From assembly GCA_017694255.1 (NCBI GenBank), contig JADINC010000049.1, forward strand, positions 1-43,396: DNA of 43,396 bases, given 5' to 3'. Below the pieces are notes generated by a model. That model did not search any database. It had not been told where the DNA came from and saw nothing but the letters and a program-made list of their open reading frames with translations. The position numbers were made by a program, and so were the translations under genes. This document shows positions 30,788-39,197 of this stretch, piece after piece (position 1 is the first letter of the stretch; every line of letters starts with the position of its first letter). The stretch comes from Candidatus Enterousia avistercoris (GTDB taxonomy: Bacteria > Pseudomonadota > Alphaproteobacteria > Rs-D84).

Positions 30788-31787
30788 ATTTAATCAGTTT
30801 TCCCATCGCCACAGCGGTATCGCCCATGCGGTTTGAAAAACCCCATTCATTATCGTACCATGCCGTTACATGGACCAGACGATCGCCCAAGACTTTGGTT
30901 TGTGATGCGTCAAATATTGAACTGTGTGCGTCGCCTTTGAAATCGACGGAAACCATCGGCAGTTCATTGTATCCGAACGTTTCTGATTCTGCAGCGCGCA
31001 TTGCATTATTGATGGCTTCGACACTGGCGATTTTTTCCAGATTCACAACCAATTCAACCACAGAAACATCTGGGGTTGGAACGCGAATTGCCATTCCGTC
31101 CAATTTGCCCGCCAATTTCGGCAGAACCAGGCCGATTGCCTTGGCGGCACCCGTGCTGGTCGGAATCATAGACAGCCCCGCCGCGCGTGCACGACGAAAA
31201 TCTTTATGGTTTTTGTCCAGTAATTGCTGGTCCCCGGTATATGCATGAACAGTTGTCATCCACCCTGATGTGATACCAAATGTTTCGTCCAGAACTTTGG
31301 CCACTGGTGCCAGACAGTTTGTTGTGCATGATGCATTGGATACAATCAAGTCATCTGATGTCAATGTATCTTGGTTTACGCCATACACAATTGTTTTATC
31401 TGCACCCGCCGATGGGGCCGACACCAAAACGCGTTTCGCGCCACAGTCCAGATGAACGCGTGCCTTGTCTGCGGCGGTAAAGATGCCTGTGCATTCCATA
31501 ACGATATCTATGTCCATATCGCGCCATGGCAATTTAGTCGGATCTTTTTCCGCGATGCATTTGATTTTTTGGTTGCCAACAATGATATATTCACCGTCCA
31601 GCTTTACATCCATCGGCAATTTTCCGTGCACAGAATCATACTGTAATAAATACGCATTTTGTTCTGCAGGCGCCAAATCGTTCACCGCAACAAATTCTAT
31701 GTCATCACGGCCAGATACCAGTGCCGCGCGTAAAACCAGGCGGCCAATACGGCCGAAACCATTAATTGCTACTCTTACTTTTGACAT
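30786..31787 (-). CDS. gapA: Glyceraldehyde-3-phosphate dehydrogenase, type I
   Basis: A 333-residue glycolytic dehydrogenase that turns glyceraldehyde 3-phosphate into 1,3-bisphosphoglycerate with NAD(P)+. The Rossmann motif is INGFGRIGR. The catalytic Cys is in SNASCTTNCLAP and the catalytic His in TVHAYTGDQ. The substrate Arg lies in RAAGLSMIPTSTGAAKA. The C-terminal WYDNEWGFSNR is intact. The start at 31787 has GGAATA upstream, and a promoter is visible at 31826-31853. An upstream in-frame start at 31853 would read through the promoter and is rejected. Confidence 0.97.
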   Translation of the reverse strand: MSKVRVAINGFGRIGRLVLRAALVSGRDDIEFVAVNDLAPAEQNAYLLQYDSVHGKLPMDVKLDGEYIIVGNQKIKCIAEKDPTKLPWRDMDIDIVMECTGIFTAADKARVHLDCGAKRVLVSAPSAGADKTIVYGVNQDTLTSDDLIVSNASCTTNCLAPVAKVLDETFGITSGWMTTVHAYTGDQQLLDKNHKDFRRARAAGLSMIPTSTGAAKAIGLVLPKLAGKLDGMAIRVPTPDVSVVELVVNLEKIASVEAINNAMRAAESETFGYNELPMVSVDFKGDAHSSIFDASQTKVLGDRLVHVTAWYDNEWGFSNRMGDTAVAMGKLIK

Positions 31788-31825
31788 TTTTATTCCTTTC
31801 GTTTTTTTCTGTATTGGACGGGGGT

Positions 31826-31853
31826 ATTTTATCATTATGGGAAAAATGTGCAA
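31826..31853 (-). promoter_or_regulatory. Promoter of gapA
   Basis: On the complement: TTGCAC (31853-31848), 16 bp, TAAAAT (31831-31826). Confidence 0.5.
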
Positions 31854-31879
31854 TCTGAAAATTTAGTATTGTACTATGC

Positions 31880-31908
31880 TTGAATTTTGTCATGTTCGCA
31901 TTTATAAT
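31880..31908 (+). promoter_or_regulatory. Leaderless promoter of miaA
   Basis: TTGAAT at 31880-31885, 17 bp, TATAAT at 31903-31908. Only six bases (CACGAC) separate the -10 from the ATG, so transcription should begin at the start codon. Confidence 0.75.
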
Positions 31909-31914
31909 CACGAC

Positions 31915-32781
31915 ATGGAATTGCATACGTCATATATTATTACTGGGCCGACGGCATCGGGCAAATCAGATTTTGCCCATCGTTTGGCGTGTCGTGTTAA
32001 TGGCACGATTATAAATTGCGACAGTGTTCAAATATATCGTGGCATAGAAAACATTTCGGCCAGTCCATTTGCCGGGCGGCCCATCAGTGATGAAATAGAC
32101 GGTGTTCCGTATCGTTTGTTTTCGATTTTAGATTTATCTGACCAAATCAGTGTGGCAGAATATTTGAATATGGCGCGCCGTGAATATGACGCTGCACGTG
32201 GGGCGGGGCGCGTGCCAATATTTGTTGGTGGTACGGGGTACTATATAAATGCGCTGGTTAATGGCATATCGCCCATGCCAGATGTTTCCCCAGAAAATCG
32301 TGCACGTGCACGTGAAATGGTGGCCACAGATATAAAATCAGTGCGCGATTTATTACCCCCAGACTTTACCGCAACCGACCCCCAGCGTGTCGCACGTGCA
32401 CTGGAAGTGTTCTTGCAATCAGGCCGCCATTTAACCCAGTGGTGGCAGGTGCCACGCGTTGGTGCAATTACGCCACGCCCGTACCAGATTTTGATAAATC
32501 CACCATCTGATATTGTTCGTGCAAAAATTGCGGCCCGTATTCCAAAAATGCTAGATGGTGGCGCCATGGACGAAGCGCGCTATGTTATCGCCAACAATTG
32601 GGATGTGTGTCGTGCGATTGGGGCGGAACAGTTATGTGCATATTTATGTGGCGAAATATCAATGGACGAATGCATTCATAATTGGATTGTAAAAACGAAC
32701 CAGTATGCAAAAAGACAGCGAACATGGTTTCGTACTCAGTTCGCTGCCGATATAGAAATTAAAAATCCGAATGATTTTTAA
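31915..32781 (+). CDS. miaA: tRNA dimethylallyltransferase
   Basis: A 288-residue enzyme that adds an isopentenyl group to A37 of tRNAs reading UNN codons. The P-loop GPTASGKS is at residues about 11-18, followed by INCDSVQIYRG (catalytic Asp), the FVGGTGYY motif, and the tRNA-binding region DPQRVARALEV. The C-terminal QYAKRQRTWFR is the usual MiaA ending. I chose the ATG at 31915 because it directly follows the promoter. A longer start at 31876 lies upstream of the -10 and is not possible with this promoter. It overlaps the convergent gene by four bases. Confidence 0.95.
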   Translation: MELHTSYIITGPTASGKSDFAHRLACRVNGTIINCDSVQIYRGIENISASPFAGRPISDEIDGVPYRLFSILDLSDQISVAEYLNMARREYDAARGAGRVPIFVGGTGYYINALVNGISPMPDVSPENRARAREMVATDIKSVRDLLPPDFTATDPQRVARALEVFLQSGRHLTQWWQVPRVGAITPRPYQILINPPSDIVRAKIAARIPKMLDGGAMDEARYVIANNWDVCRAIGAEQLCAYLCGEISMDECIHNWIVKTNQYAKRQRTWFRTQFAADIEIKNPNDF

Positions 32782-33296
32782 TGACTTTTTGAAATCTTTT
32801 TTTCGATAATTTCTATAAGTTCTTGTTTTGTAATACGGTGCGTTGTGTGGCGTTTACGCTGATTATCAGGCTTGTATGCGTTTTGTTTTCGCTTTGCACG
32901 CTTTTCCATTTGTTTATTCAACAGGCTTTGAATATATGCAGATTGATTATACAACGTATCTTGCAGTATACCGATTGCTTGTTCCTGGGTTTGAACCATT
33001 GGATTTCTGGCGGTATACCCAGATAAATATTTTGCCATTAACTTTGTTAATGCCTGCAACAAACATGGATCCGTAGAACTGCCATTGTTATTTCCCAGAA
33101 AGTGGATGTACATTTTTGTTTTAAATATTATAAAGTTTTCAATTTTTTTATTGTACGGTATTTTCTGTTGCCATGAATTTATGTATTCACCAGTTGTGGC
33201 ATATGACGGGCCGTATTCTTCCACTATTATACTGGTAATATGTGTTTTGTATTCTTCAAACAGACGTTGTGTGGCAACAGGCCGATATTTTGACAT
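32778..33296 (-). CDS. Uncharacterised basic protein
   Basis: A 172-residue protein not matched to a family. It is soluble, mostly helical, with a strongly basic stretch at about residues 128-155 (MEKRAKRKQNAYKPDNQRKR) and a final helix KQELIEIIEKKIS. The basic tail would fit nucleic-acid binding. AAGGAATATC is a good ribosome site, and a TTGACA promoter lies upstream. It converges on miaA with a four-base overlap. Confidence 0.65.
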   Translation of the reverse strand: MSKYRPVATQRLFEEYKTHITSIIVEEYGPSYATTGEYINSWQQKIPYNKKIENFIIFKTKMYIHFLGNNNGSSTDPCLLQALTKLMAKYLSGYTARNPMVQTQEQAIGILQDTLYNQSAYIQSLLNKQMEKRAKRKQNAYKPDNQRKRHTTHRITKQELIEIIEKKISKSH

Positions 33297-33341
33297 GATA
33301 TTCCTTTTTTGATTAATTTAATTGAAATTATACGTAAATAT

Positions 33342-33369
33342 ATATTATACAAAAAATATTGTTTGTCAA
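33342..33369 (-). promoter_or_regulatory. Promoter of the basic protein gene
   Basis: On the complement: TTGACA (33369-33364), 16 bp, TAATAT (33347-33342). Confidence 0.55.
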
Positions 33370-33383
33370 TAACGTTTTAGATT

Positions 33384-34112
33384 TTATTTTGAATTTTTCT
33401 TTAATTGGGCGTAATTGTCCATGATAATCTGTTTTATCCCAGATTTGCGCAATTTACTGGAAAAAAATACAGTATTATTAAATTCTGATTCCAGTGTTCC
33501 CCATCCGGCATATTCCCAATCAATTACACCGATAATTTTTTTTGTTTTTTTATCCACGATAACATTGTTGCATATATCGTTATGATTCCATCCGTCGCCC
33601 GCGCGATCCCCACGCAGATCATCTATTTCATGCGGGTGCGCGTTATGAATTGCGTATATAAATTCAGCCAACTGTTGCCCCCAGACCGGCGCGTTTTTTG
33701 TTATCGCGCGCAATGAATGAAAGTTTAAATTTTTCCCAGGTATAAAATCATATTTATAAAAAGTATATCCGCCCGTATGCACAATCTCTATTTTGGGTAT
33801 GCGCAGTGGCGATATGTTTGCAAATGCGTCCGTTATACGTTTTTCACGTGTAATTTTTTCAATTGACGTATGCGAGTCAAAACGTTTTTTAATTTTAAAC
33901 ACATATTTATTATCAACGATAAATCCGATATTCCATCCGCCTTTAATCATTTTGGCGCCCCAAAAGTTTAATTCTGGGTATTTTTTTCGCAATGCGTTAT
34001 ATTTCTTGCGCCAATCGAACAGTTTTTCACGACGAATACGGTGCCGAACATCTTTGATTGGGATGCAACTGCACAAAATATCGCAAATTTCAAAAAACAG
34101 TTTCCACAGCAT
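33384..34112 (-). CDS. LicA/choline-kinase-like phosphotransferase
   Basis: A 242-residue kinase of the APH/choline kinase family. The catalytic loop GWNHNDICNNVIVD (Asp near residue 177) and the metal-binding VIDWEYAGWG are intact. The N-terminal VFKIKKR holds the ATP-binding Lys. The N-terminal segment SCIPIKDVRHRIRREK is typical of enzymes that act on cell-surface glycans and recurs in the glycosyltransferase at 39.2 kb (TCWIPFKTWRKALRG). It may phosphorylate choline or a sugar for LPS or capsule modification rather than inactivate a drug; the substrate is unknown. Confidence 0.75.
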   Translation of the reverse strand: MLWKLFFEICDILCSCIPIKDVRHRIRREKLFDWRKKYNALRKKYPELNFWGAKMIKGGWNIGFIVDNKYVFKIKKRFDSHTSIEKITREKRITDAFANISPLRIPKIEIVHTGGYTFYKYDFIPGKNLNFHSLRAITKNAPVWGQQLAEFIYAIHNAHPHEIDDLRGDRAGDGWNHNDICNNVIVDKKTKKIIGVIDWEYAGWGTLESEFNNTVFFSSKLRKSGIKQIIMDNYAQLKKNSK

Positions 34113-34148
34113 TTATATATTTCCTGTAAAATATTATGATAAATGGTA

Positions 34149-34177
34149 TTGAAAAAAACAAAAAAAGCAAGTACCTT
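34149..34177 (+). promoter_or_regulatory. Leaderless promoter of priA
   Basis: TTGAAA at 34149-34154, 17 bp, TACCTT at 34172-34177, then six bases to the ATG at 34184. No ribosome site. Confidence 0.5.
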
Positions 34178-34183
34178 GTAATC

Positions 34184-36391
34184 ATGTTTAATTCTGGGGA
34201 TATTGTAAAAGTTTTAATACCGAATGTGGTAAATACCGGGTACGATTATCGTCTGACTGCGCCGGCAGATTTAGGCACGTTCGTCCGTGTAAATGTTATG
34301 AATCGTCCATATATTGGCATTGTGTACGGTATCGGGGACAGTGGTCTGGGGGCGGATAAAATTCGCGATGTTGTATCTGTTTTTCCGTGGCGTTTATCCG
34401 TACCAGATTTACAGTGGATACAAAAAATGTCCGAATGGACATTAATGACCCCAGGCGCGGTACTGCGTTTAATTATAAATGTCCCAGATGCCTTTTTGCC
34501 ACCACGTACAGAACAATTATATGAATATAATTTCGACGCTAAAACACGTATGACCGATGCCCGCCAGGCGATTGCTGATGCGTTTGCATCAAATGATAAC
34601 GAAGCGATGTCCGCATCTGACATACAAAATATTACGCATGTTGGCGCGTCTGTTATCAGAACGATGGTTTCGCGTGGTATTTTAATTCCGCGTGATGTGC
34701 GTGTACGTGATGATAATTCGTTCCGTTATATATATCATGATATGGGCAATGTTCAGTTAAACCGTGAACAATCTGTCGCGGCTGCGGAAATCTGTTCGGC
34801 CATTGCGCATGGTGGGTATTCGGCGTTTTTACTAGATGGCATCACCGGCAGTGGCAAAACCCAGGTATATTTTGATGCCGCCTGGCACGCATACAGTGCT
34901 GGAAAATCTGTATTATTAATGATGCCAGAAATTGCACTAACGGCCCAGTTTATATCGCGATATGCGGCGCGGTTTGGTGCACCACCTGTTGTCTGGCACA
35001 GTAATTTAACCGCATCGCGTCGTCGTGCGATATGGCGCGGGGTTTTGGACGGAACAATTCGAATGGTTGTTGGCACGCGCAGTGCGCTGTTTTTACCATG
35101 GCAAAATTTAGGTCTGATTGTTGTAGACGAAGAACACGATACATCGTACAAGCAAGAAGATATGGGAAATTATCACGCGCGCGATATGGCGGTTTTGCGT
35201 GCAAAGATTGCTGGGTTTCCGATTGTGTTGGCGTCTGCGACCCCATCGGCAGAAACGTTGCAGAATGTTGCGGATGGGAAATACCAATTGTTAAAATTAA
35301 CGTCGCGTTTTGGTGGGGCGTCTATGCCGACCATAGCGACGATTGATATGCGCGCCGGGCGGCCTGAACCATATTCTTTGCCATCTGATGACAAAGATGC
35401 GCCGCCACGCGTGGGGTATTTATCCCCGGCATTATGCGATGAAATTCATCAAACATTGACCGCCGGTCGCCAGGTTATGTTATTTATAAACCGTCGTGGT
35501 TTTGCCCCGATTGTACAATGTAAAAAATGTGGCTGGGTTGCCCAGTGTCCTGATTGCAGTGTTGGCATGACGTATCATAAACATATGGGAAAATTGCTGT
35601 GTCATATGTGTGGCCGCGTGGCCCCGATGCCAGACAAGTGCCCTGAATGTGGTGATACGGTTTCGTGTCGTGGGGCGGGGCTGGAAAAAATCCAAGAAGA
35701 AGTTTCTGTAAAATTTCCATCGGCACGTACCGCATTAGTTTCCAGTGATACAATCATGTCGCGCCAGGCATTGGAACGCATTGTAAAAAAAATGGAATCT
35801 GGGGAAATAGATATTGTTATCGGAACACAAATCCTGGCCAAGGGACACCATTTCCCAAATTTAACCTTGGTTGGTGTGGTTGATGCAGACATGGGGCTGT
35901 TTGGTACAGATTTTCGCGCGGCCGAACACACGTTTCAGCAATTGTTCCAGGTGGCCGGCCGTGCCGGTCGTGGCGAATTCCCGGGGCGCGTTTTATTACA
36001 AACATATCAGCCCACGCACCCAGTGCTGATGGCGATATGCGACGGCAGTCGTGATACATTTATGGCGTCTGATATGAACGCGCGGCGCGTGGCGCAAATG
36101 CCCCCGTATGGGCAATTAATCGCCGTTATCGTTGAATCCCAGAAAGAATCTGTGTTAAAAAAATTTTGTGCCGATTTGTCCGCGTTGGCGCCGACGGCAC
36201 CTGGGGTGAAAATTATGGGCCCCATCGCCGCCCAGGTATACCAGGCCCGCAATTGGTATCGTATGCGCTTTTTGGTTGCGGGTGGGGCGCGCACAATGTT
36301 GCAGCCATTGGTTCGGCGCTGGATGGAACGTGCGCGCATCCCATCCGGGGTTCGGGTCAAGATTGATGTTTCACCCCAGAATTTCATGTAA
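34184..36391 (+). CDS. priA: Primosomal replication restart helicase PriA
   Basis: A 735-residue SF2 helicase that reloads the replisome at stalled forks. It has the N-terminal 3'-DNA-end binding domain (YDYRLTAPADLGTFVRV), the Walker A LDGITGSGKTQVYF (about residues 223-236), the DEEH box IVVDEEHDTSYKQED, and the aromatic-rich loop. Two zinc clusters follow in CKKCGWVAQCPDC and CHMCGRVAPMPDKCPECG, then motifs V-VI (GTQILAKGHHF; QVAGRAGRGEFPGRV). I chose the ATG at 34184 from homology and because it lies six bases after a -10 box. Confidence 0.95.
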   Translation: MFNSGDIVKVLIPNVVNTGYDYRLTAPADLGTFVRVNVMNRPYIGIVYGIGDSGLGADKIRDVVSVFPWRLSVPDLQWIQKMSEWTLMTPGAVLRLIINVPDAFLPPRTEQLYEYNFDAKTRMTDARQAIADAFASNDNEAMSASDIQNITHVGASVIRTMVSRGILIPRDVRVRDDNSFRYIYHDMGNVQLNREQSVAAAEICSAIAHGGYSAFLLDGITGSGKTQVYFDAAWHAYSAGKSVLLMMPEIALTAQFISRYAARFGAPPVVWHSNLTASRRRAIWRGVLDGTIRMVVGTRSALFLPWQNLGLIVVDEEHDTSYKQEDMGNYHARDMAVLRAKIAGFPIVLASATPSAETLQNVADGKYQLLKLTSRFGGASMPTIATIDMRAGRPEPYSLPSDDKDAPPRVGYLSPALCDEIHQTLTAGRQVMLFINRRGFAPIVQCKKCGWVAQCPDCSVGMTYHKHMGKLLCHMCGRVAPMPDKCPECGDTVSCRGAGLEKIQEEVSVKFPSARTALVSSDTIMSRQALERIVKKMESGEIDIVIGTQILAKGHHFPNLTLVGVVDADMGLFGTDFRAAEHTFQQLFQVAGRAGRGEFPGRVLLQTYQPTHPVLMAICDGSRDTFMASDMNARRVAQMPPYGQLIAVIVESQKESVLKKFCADLSALAPTAPGVKIMGPIAAQVYQARNWYRMRFLVAGGARTMLQPLVRRWMERARIPSGVRVKIDVSPQNFM

Positions 36392-36405
36392 ATTAAAATC
36401 TGGGG
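36374..36405 (+). terminator. Possible terminator of priA
   Basis: CCCCAGA / TCTGGGG stem with an AT-rich inner part, overlapping the end of priA and running into the next promoter; the T-tract is imperfect. Confidence 0.35.
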
Positions 36406-36406
36406 A

Positions 36407-36435
36407 TTGAATTTTTTACTGCCTTGGATTATAAT
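36407..36435 (+). promoter_or_regulatory. Strong promoter of the superinfection-immunity-like gene
   Basis: TTGAAT at 36407-36412, 17 bp, TATAAT at 36430-36435. Confidence 0.72.
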
Positions 36436-36462
36436 ACATTCGTACATAACATGGGGGCAAAT

Positions 36463-36783
36463 ATGCTGGAAGTAATAGTTGCATTTTTTATAATGTTTTT
36501 AATTGCGGCCGTTGCGGTTGCGATTATATCGATTCCAATTTTGATTGCGAATGCGCGTGGTATTTGCGGTGGGGAAAAGACTGCGATTGTTTTGTTGTCG
36601 ATTCTGGGCGTGTTTTTTGGAATAACGTGGTTTGTGGCATTAATACTGTCATTGGTATGGCACGCACAATGTCCTGCGGGTGATGATTTGGATAAATTGG
36701 AAAAGTTATCCAAATTGTACAAGGATAAAGTTATCACAAAATCCGAATACGAACGTATGAAATCAAAATTGTTGCGGGAATAA
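36463..36783 (+). CDS. Superinfection-immunity-like membrane protein with SHOCT tail
   Basis: A 106-residue protein with two transmembrane helices (about residues 2-28, VIVAFFIMFLIAAVAVAIIS, and 41-66, IVLLSILGVFFGITWFVALI). The second resembles the core of the phage T4 Imm / superinfection-immunity family (LSxxLGxxGIxWxxALI). The C-terminus (about 78-105) is a SHOCT-type helix pair with the usual Y-K-x-x-x-I-T-x-x-E-Y/F pattern (YKDKVITKSEYERMKSKLL). Imm-type proteins block injection of phage DNA; here the role could be phage exclusion or general membrane function. The ATG at 36463 has GGGGG five bases upstream; the ATG at 36451 is an alternative. Confidence 0.65.
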   Translation: MLEVIVAFFIMFLIAAVAVAIISIPILIANARGICGGEKTAIVLLSILGVFFGITWFVALILSLVWHAQCPAGDDLDKLEKLSKLYKDKVITKSEYERMKSKLLRE

Positions 36784-36812
36784 ATAAAACGCCCGAATGG
36801 GCGTTTTATTTT
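36784..36812. terminator. Bidirectional intrinsic terminator
   Basis: AAAACGCCC / GGGCGTTTT stem with loop GAAT, between two convergent genes. Confidence 0.85.
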
Positions 36813-37039
36813 GTTTTTATATATTTATGAATTTTTAAAAACACATCACGTGCCCGTTTGAATTGTGTTGTGATTTTTTCTGAAATAGACGGCGCATTCA
36901 AAAATCTTTCTTCGCGCAGTTTGCTGTACAATGCTTTTTCTTGTTCATATTCGCGCAATATTTCGTTGCGTTGTTCATCGGTTTTTGCGGCCTTTAACCG
37001 GTCATCCAGCCATGGACTGAATATATCTTTTTGTGTCAT
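36806..37039 (-). CDS. Small uncharacterised helical protein
   Basis: A 77-residue, charged and helix-rich protein (KTDEQRNEILREYEQEKALY) that ends in a basic helix (RARDVFLKIHKYIKTK). It has no membrane segment and no recognisable domain. AAAGGTATAAAAATG gives a good start site. Its stop lies within the shared terminator. It is followed downstream on its own strand only by the convergent gene. Confidence 0.55.
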   Translation of the reverse strand: MTQKDIFSPWLDDRLKAAKTDEQRNEILREYEQEKALYSKLREERFLNAPSISEKITTQFKRARDVFLKIHKYIKTK

Positions 37040-37083
37040 TTTTATACCTTTGTTTTATTTTTGTGTATTTTTGTGTAGGGGGA

Positions 37084-38043
37084 TTATACCACTTCTGTAA
37101 CCGCGCGCAAGGCCCCATCGCGTGATAATTGCACAACGCGAATTTTCTTTTTCATTTCGGCAATCAAATCCGTTCGGTCGTATGCCGGCTGGGTATGTAA
37201 AATGCGGTCAGCAAACGCAGCATAGGCCGCTTCGGCACTTTCGGCATGAATCGTCGTGTAAAAGTGGTCGTGTCCCGTCCCCAGCATTTCCCACAGCACC
37301 GCGGCATTATCCGTTGATATTTCGCCACCAATAATTACATCTGGCGTCATACGAACAACTAAATCCAATAATCGCGCATAGTTAAAGTCGTTTGTTTGTT
37401 CTGTGCGTGATAATATAAAATGCACATGGTTTGGTTGTGGAACCTGGATTTCGCGGGCGTCTTCGACCGTTATAACCCGACTGTTTTTATCAATCAGCGT
37501 CAGCATATGGTTTAAAAACGTTGTTTTTCCTGTTGCAGTTGCGCCACTAATTAAAATCGGACTGCCATCGTTTATGGCGGTCATCAGCCGGTCGTACGGA
37601 TCGTCCGGACGCACAGATTCGCGCGGTTTAACCTTTAACAATTTTTTTCCACGTGCCAAATGATAGTTTTCAAACGATGTATCTGGGGCCGATGTTCCGC
37701 GAATGTTCAAAGCCACCCCGCCTGTTATATCGCGGTCGTCATATTGCACATTTGGGCCCGCAATTGCCGTAAAACGATGATTGCCCGGCAATGTTGCATA
37801 TACCACAGGCATTCCATGCACGGGATCGAACGGCCGTTCATATATATTCGCAACCGTATGAATTAAATCAATCAAGTATTGTTTTGTCAGCACTGCGGCA
37901 TCATATGCCACCCATGGCACGCGCGCCCCGTGCAGGCGCATCCAAACCTGGCCCGCGTGATTTATGGCAATTTCTTCTACGAACGATGGTTTATAGAATT
38001 CCGCCAACGGCTTTAACAAAGATTCCAGAACTACATTTGTCAT
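37084..38043 (-). CDS. VirB11/CpaF-type secretion ATPase
   Basis: A 319-residue ATPase of the VirB11/TrbB/CpaF secretion family. The N-terminal domain (about 1-140) has the VEEIAINHAGQVWMRL strand pair. Walker A is ISGATATGKTTFL (about 177-189), the Asp box is RVITVEDAREI, Walker B is VIIGGEI, and the His box is HFYTTIHAESA. These enzymes are hexameric motors for type IV secretion or Tad pili. No virB8-10 or tad genes are adjacent, so it is a scattered component, as is common in Rickettsiales-like genomes. It may serve the VirB2/TrbC-like protein at 14.1 kb. The ATG lies seven bases after a -10 box. Confidence 0.85.
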   Translation of the reverse strand: MTNVVLESLLKPLAEFYKPSFVEEIAINHAGQVWMRLHGARVPWVAYDAAVLTKQYLIDLIHTVANIYERPFDPVHGMPVVYATLPGNHRFTAIAGPNVQYDDRDITGGVALNIRGTSAPDTSFENYHLARGKKLLKVKPRESVRPDDPYDRLMTAINDGSPILISGATATGKTTFLNHMLTLIDKNSRVITVEDAREIQVPQPNHVHFILSRTEQTNDFNYARLLDLVVRMTPDVIIGGEISTDNAAVLWEMLGTGHDHFYTTIHAESAEAAYAAFADRILHTQPAYDRTDLIAEMKKKIRVVQLSRDGALRAVTEVV

Positions 38044-38050
38044 CTGTTTA

Positions 38051-38079
38051 ATTTTATCATAAATCCTGACTTGAATCAA
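38051..38079 (-). promoter_or_regulatory. Leaderless promoter of the VirB11-like gene
   Basis: On the complement: TTGATT (38079-38074), 17 bp, TAAAAT (38056-38051), then seven bases to the ATG. The -35 overlaps that of the divergent promoter. Confidence 0.55.
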
Positions 38080-38099
38080 AACGCTTTATTTGATAAAAT
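38071..38099 (+). promoter_or_regulatory. Promoter of the lipoprotein gene at 38121
   Basis: TTGAAT at 38071-38076, 17 bp, TAAAAT at 38094-38099; leader with AGAGAGAACGCC. Confidence 0.6.
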
Positions 38100-38120
38100 T
38101 GAAAAAAAGAGAGAACGCCA

Positions 38121-38684
38121 ATGAAGAAATCTTTATTGCTAGCTATTTGTTCGGTCATTGCATTGGGGGCGTGTGCGACGGATTCTGATACACCGTATAA
38201 CACGACTGATTTTGCCACCGGTGGTGCAGATGCGCCACTGTATAACGAACGGACCAGTGATTTTATGCAGTCGGATAATCAATACGCAAACATTGATTCA
38301 TACAAGCCCAAGACTGATGCCGAAAAAGAGGCCAGCAACAACCGCTGGAACACGGCGCGCATGGAAACCCGCTGGCAGGAATATCGCGGCACTATGGTTC
38401 GTGTTCAAATATTGTTGGGAAATACCGATTTGCGTGAAATGCGTCTGCGTTTGGTTCAAAATGCTGATGGTATGGATATTGATGGTGATGCGCGCACCAT
38501 ATTGGCCAAGGTTGCTGACTATGAAATGAAGCGTGTCTGTGGTCGCAATGCGGACAGCATTGTTATGGTTTATGATCGTCCATCATTTGATGTAATGCGT
38601 CCGACACCGTATTTTGATTATCGTATAGAGGCCGAAGGTTCAACCATGCGTGAATATGGTTTCAGATGCGTTTATAATAATTAA
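38121..38684 (+). CDS. Uncharacterised lipoprotein
   Basis: A 187-residue lipoprotein. The lipobox is ALGAC (Cys near residue 18). The N-terminal 60 residues are polar and flexible; residues about 75-185 form a compact domain with WQEYRGTMVRVQILL and ADYEMKRVCGRNADSIVMVY, and a final cysteine (FRCVYNN) that may pair with VCGRN. I recognise no family. It shares a transcription unit with the PPIase-like lipoprotein 39 bases downstream. Confidence 0.68.
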   Translation: MKKSLLLAICSVIALGACATDSDTPYNTTDFATGGADAPLYNERTSDFMQSDNQYANIDSYKPKTDAEKEASNNRWNTARMETRWQEYRGTMVRVQILLGNTDLREMRLRLVQNADGMDIDGDARTILAKVADYEMKRVCGRNADSIVMVYDRPSFDVMRPTPYFDYRIEAEGSTMREYGFRCVYNN

Positions 38685-38723
38685 ACAACAAACAAACTTA
38701 AAAAAACAAAAAAAGGGGAAAGT

Positions 38724-39059
38724 ATGAAAAAACTGATGTCTGTTATGGCGGTGTGTGGCACAGCATTTTTGGCGGCATGCGACAGCAATGTTGGCGCGCA
38801 AAATGGTGATACGGTCGTGATTGATTTTGCTGGATACAAAGATGGCGTTGCGTTTGCGGGCGGAACCGCGACCAATTTCCCACTGGTTTTGGGCAGTGGT
38901 CAATTTGTTCCGGGCTTTGAAGAACAGCTGGTCGGCATGGAAAAAGGCGAAACCCGTGATATTAACATAACATTCCCAGAAAACTATGTCCCAGAATTAG
39001 CGGGCCAGGATGTTGTTTTCACCGTAACAGTAAATGATATTGTTCGTCCAGAAAAATAA
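38724..39059 (+). CDS. Lipidated FKBP / trigger-factor-like PPIase
   Basis: A 111-residue lipoprotein with lipobox FLAAC (Cys near residue 19). The mature part is one FKBP-type domain: DTVVIDFAGYKDGVAFAGG, then FPLVLGSGQFVPGFEEQLVG, MEKGETRDINITFPENY and QDVVFTVTVNDI. The strand and loop pattern is closest to the middle domain of trigger factor (VxIDFxGxxDGxxFxGGxAxxFxLxLGSGxFIPGFEEQLxG), here without ribosome-binding or chaperone parts. It would act as a periplasm-facing proline isomerase or chaperone. AAGGGGAAAGT is the ribosome site. Confidence 0.82.
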   Translation: MKKLMSVMAVCGTAFLAACDSNVGAQNGDTVVIDFAGYKDGVAFAGGTATNFPLVLGSGQFVPGFEEQLVGMEKGETRDINITFPENYVPELAGQDVVFTVTVNDIVRPEK

Positions 39060-39076
39060 TGGTTGAAAAACACATG

Positions 39077-39106
39077 AAAAACCGGCAATTTGGCCGGTTT
39101 TTTTAT
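39077..39106 (+). terminator. Intrinsic terminator after the PPIase gene
   Basis: CCGGC / GCCGG stem with a short A/T loop and seven T residues. Confidence 0.8.
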
Positions 39107-39197
39107 TTAATTGCGTTTTATAAATAAACACATTAACCTGGGAATATATGCTGAAACTAAACGGTGGTTTAGATTCGGCAAGAAAATGGGGGTAAAA

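Noticed and set aside
33384..34112. Aminoglycoside resistance gene
   Set aside because: The fold is shared, but the N-terminal segment and lack of specific drug-enzyme features favour a surface-glycan or choline kinase.
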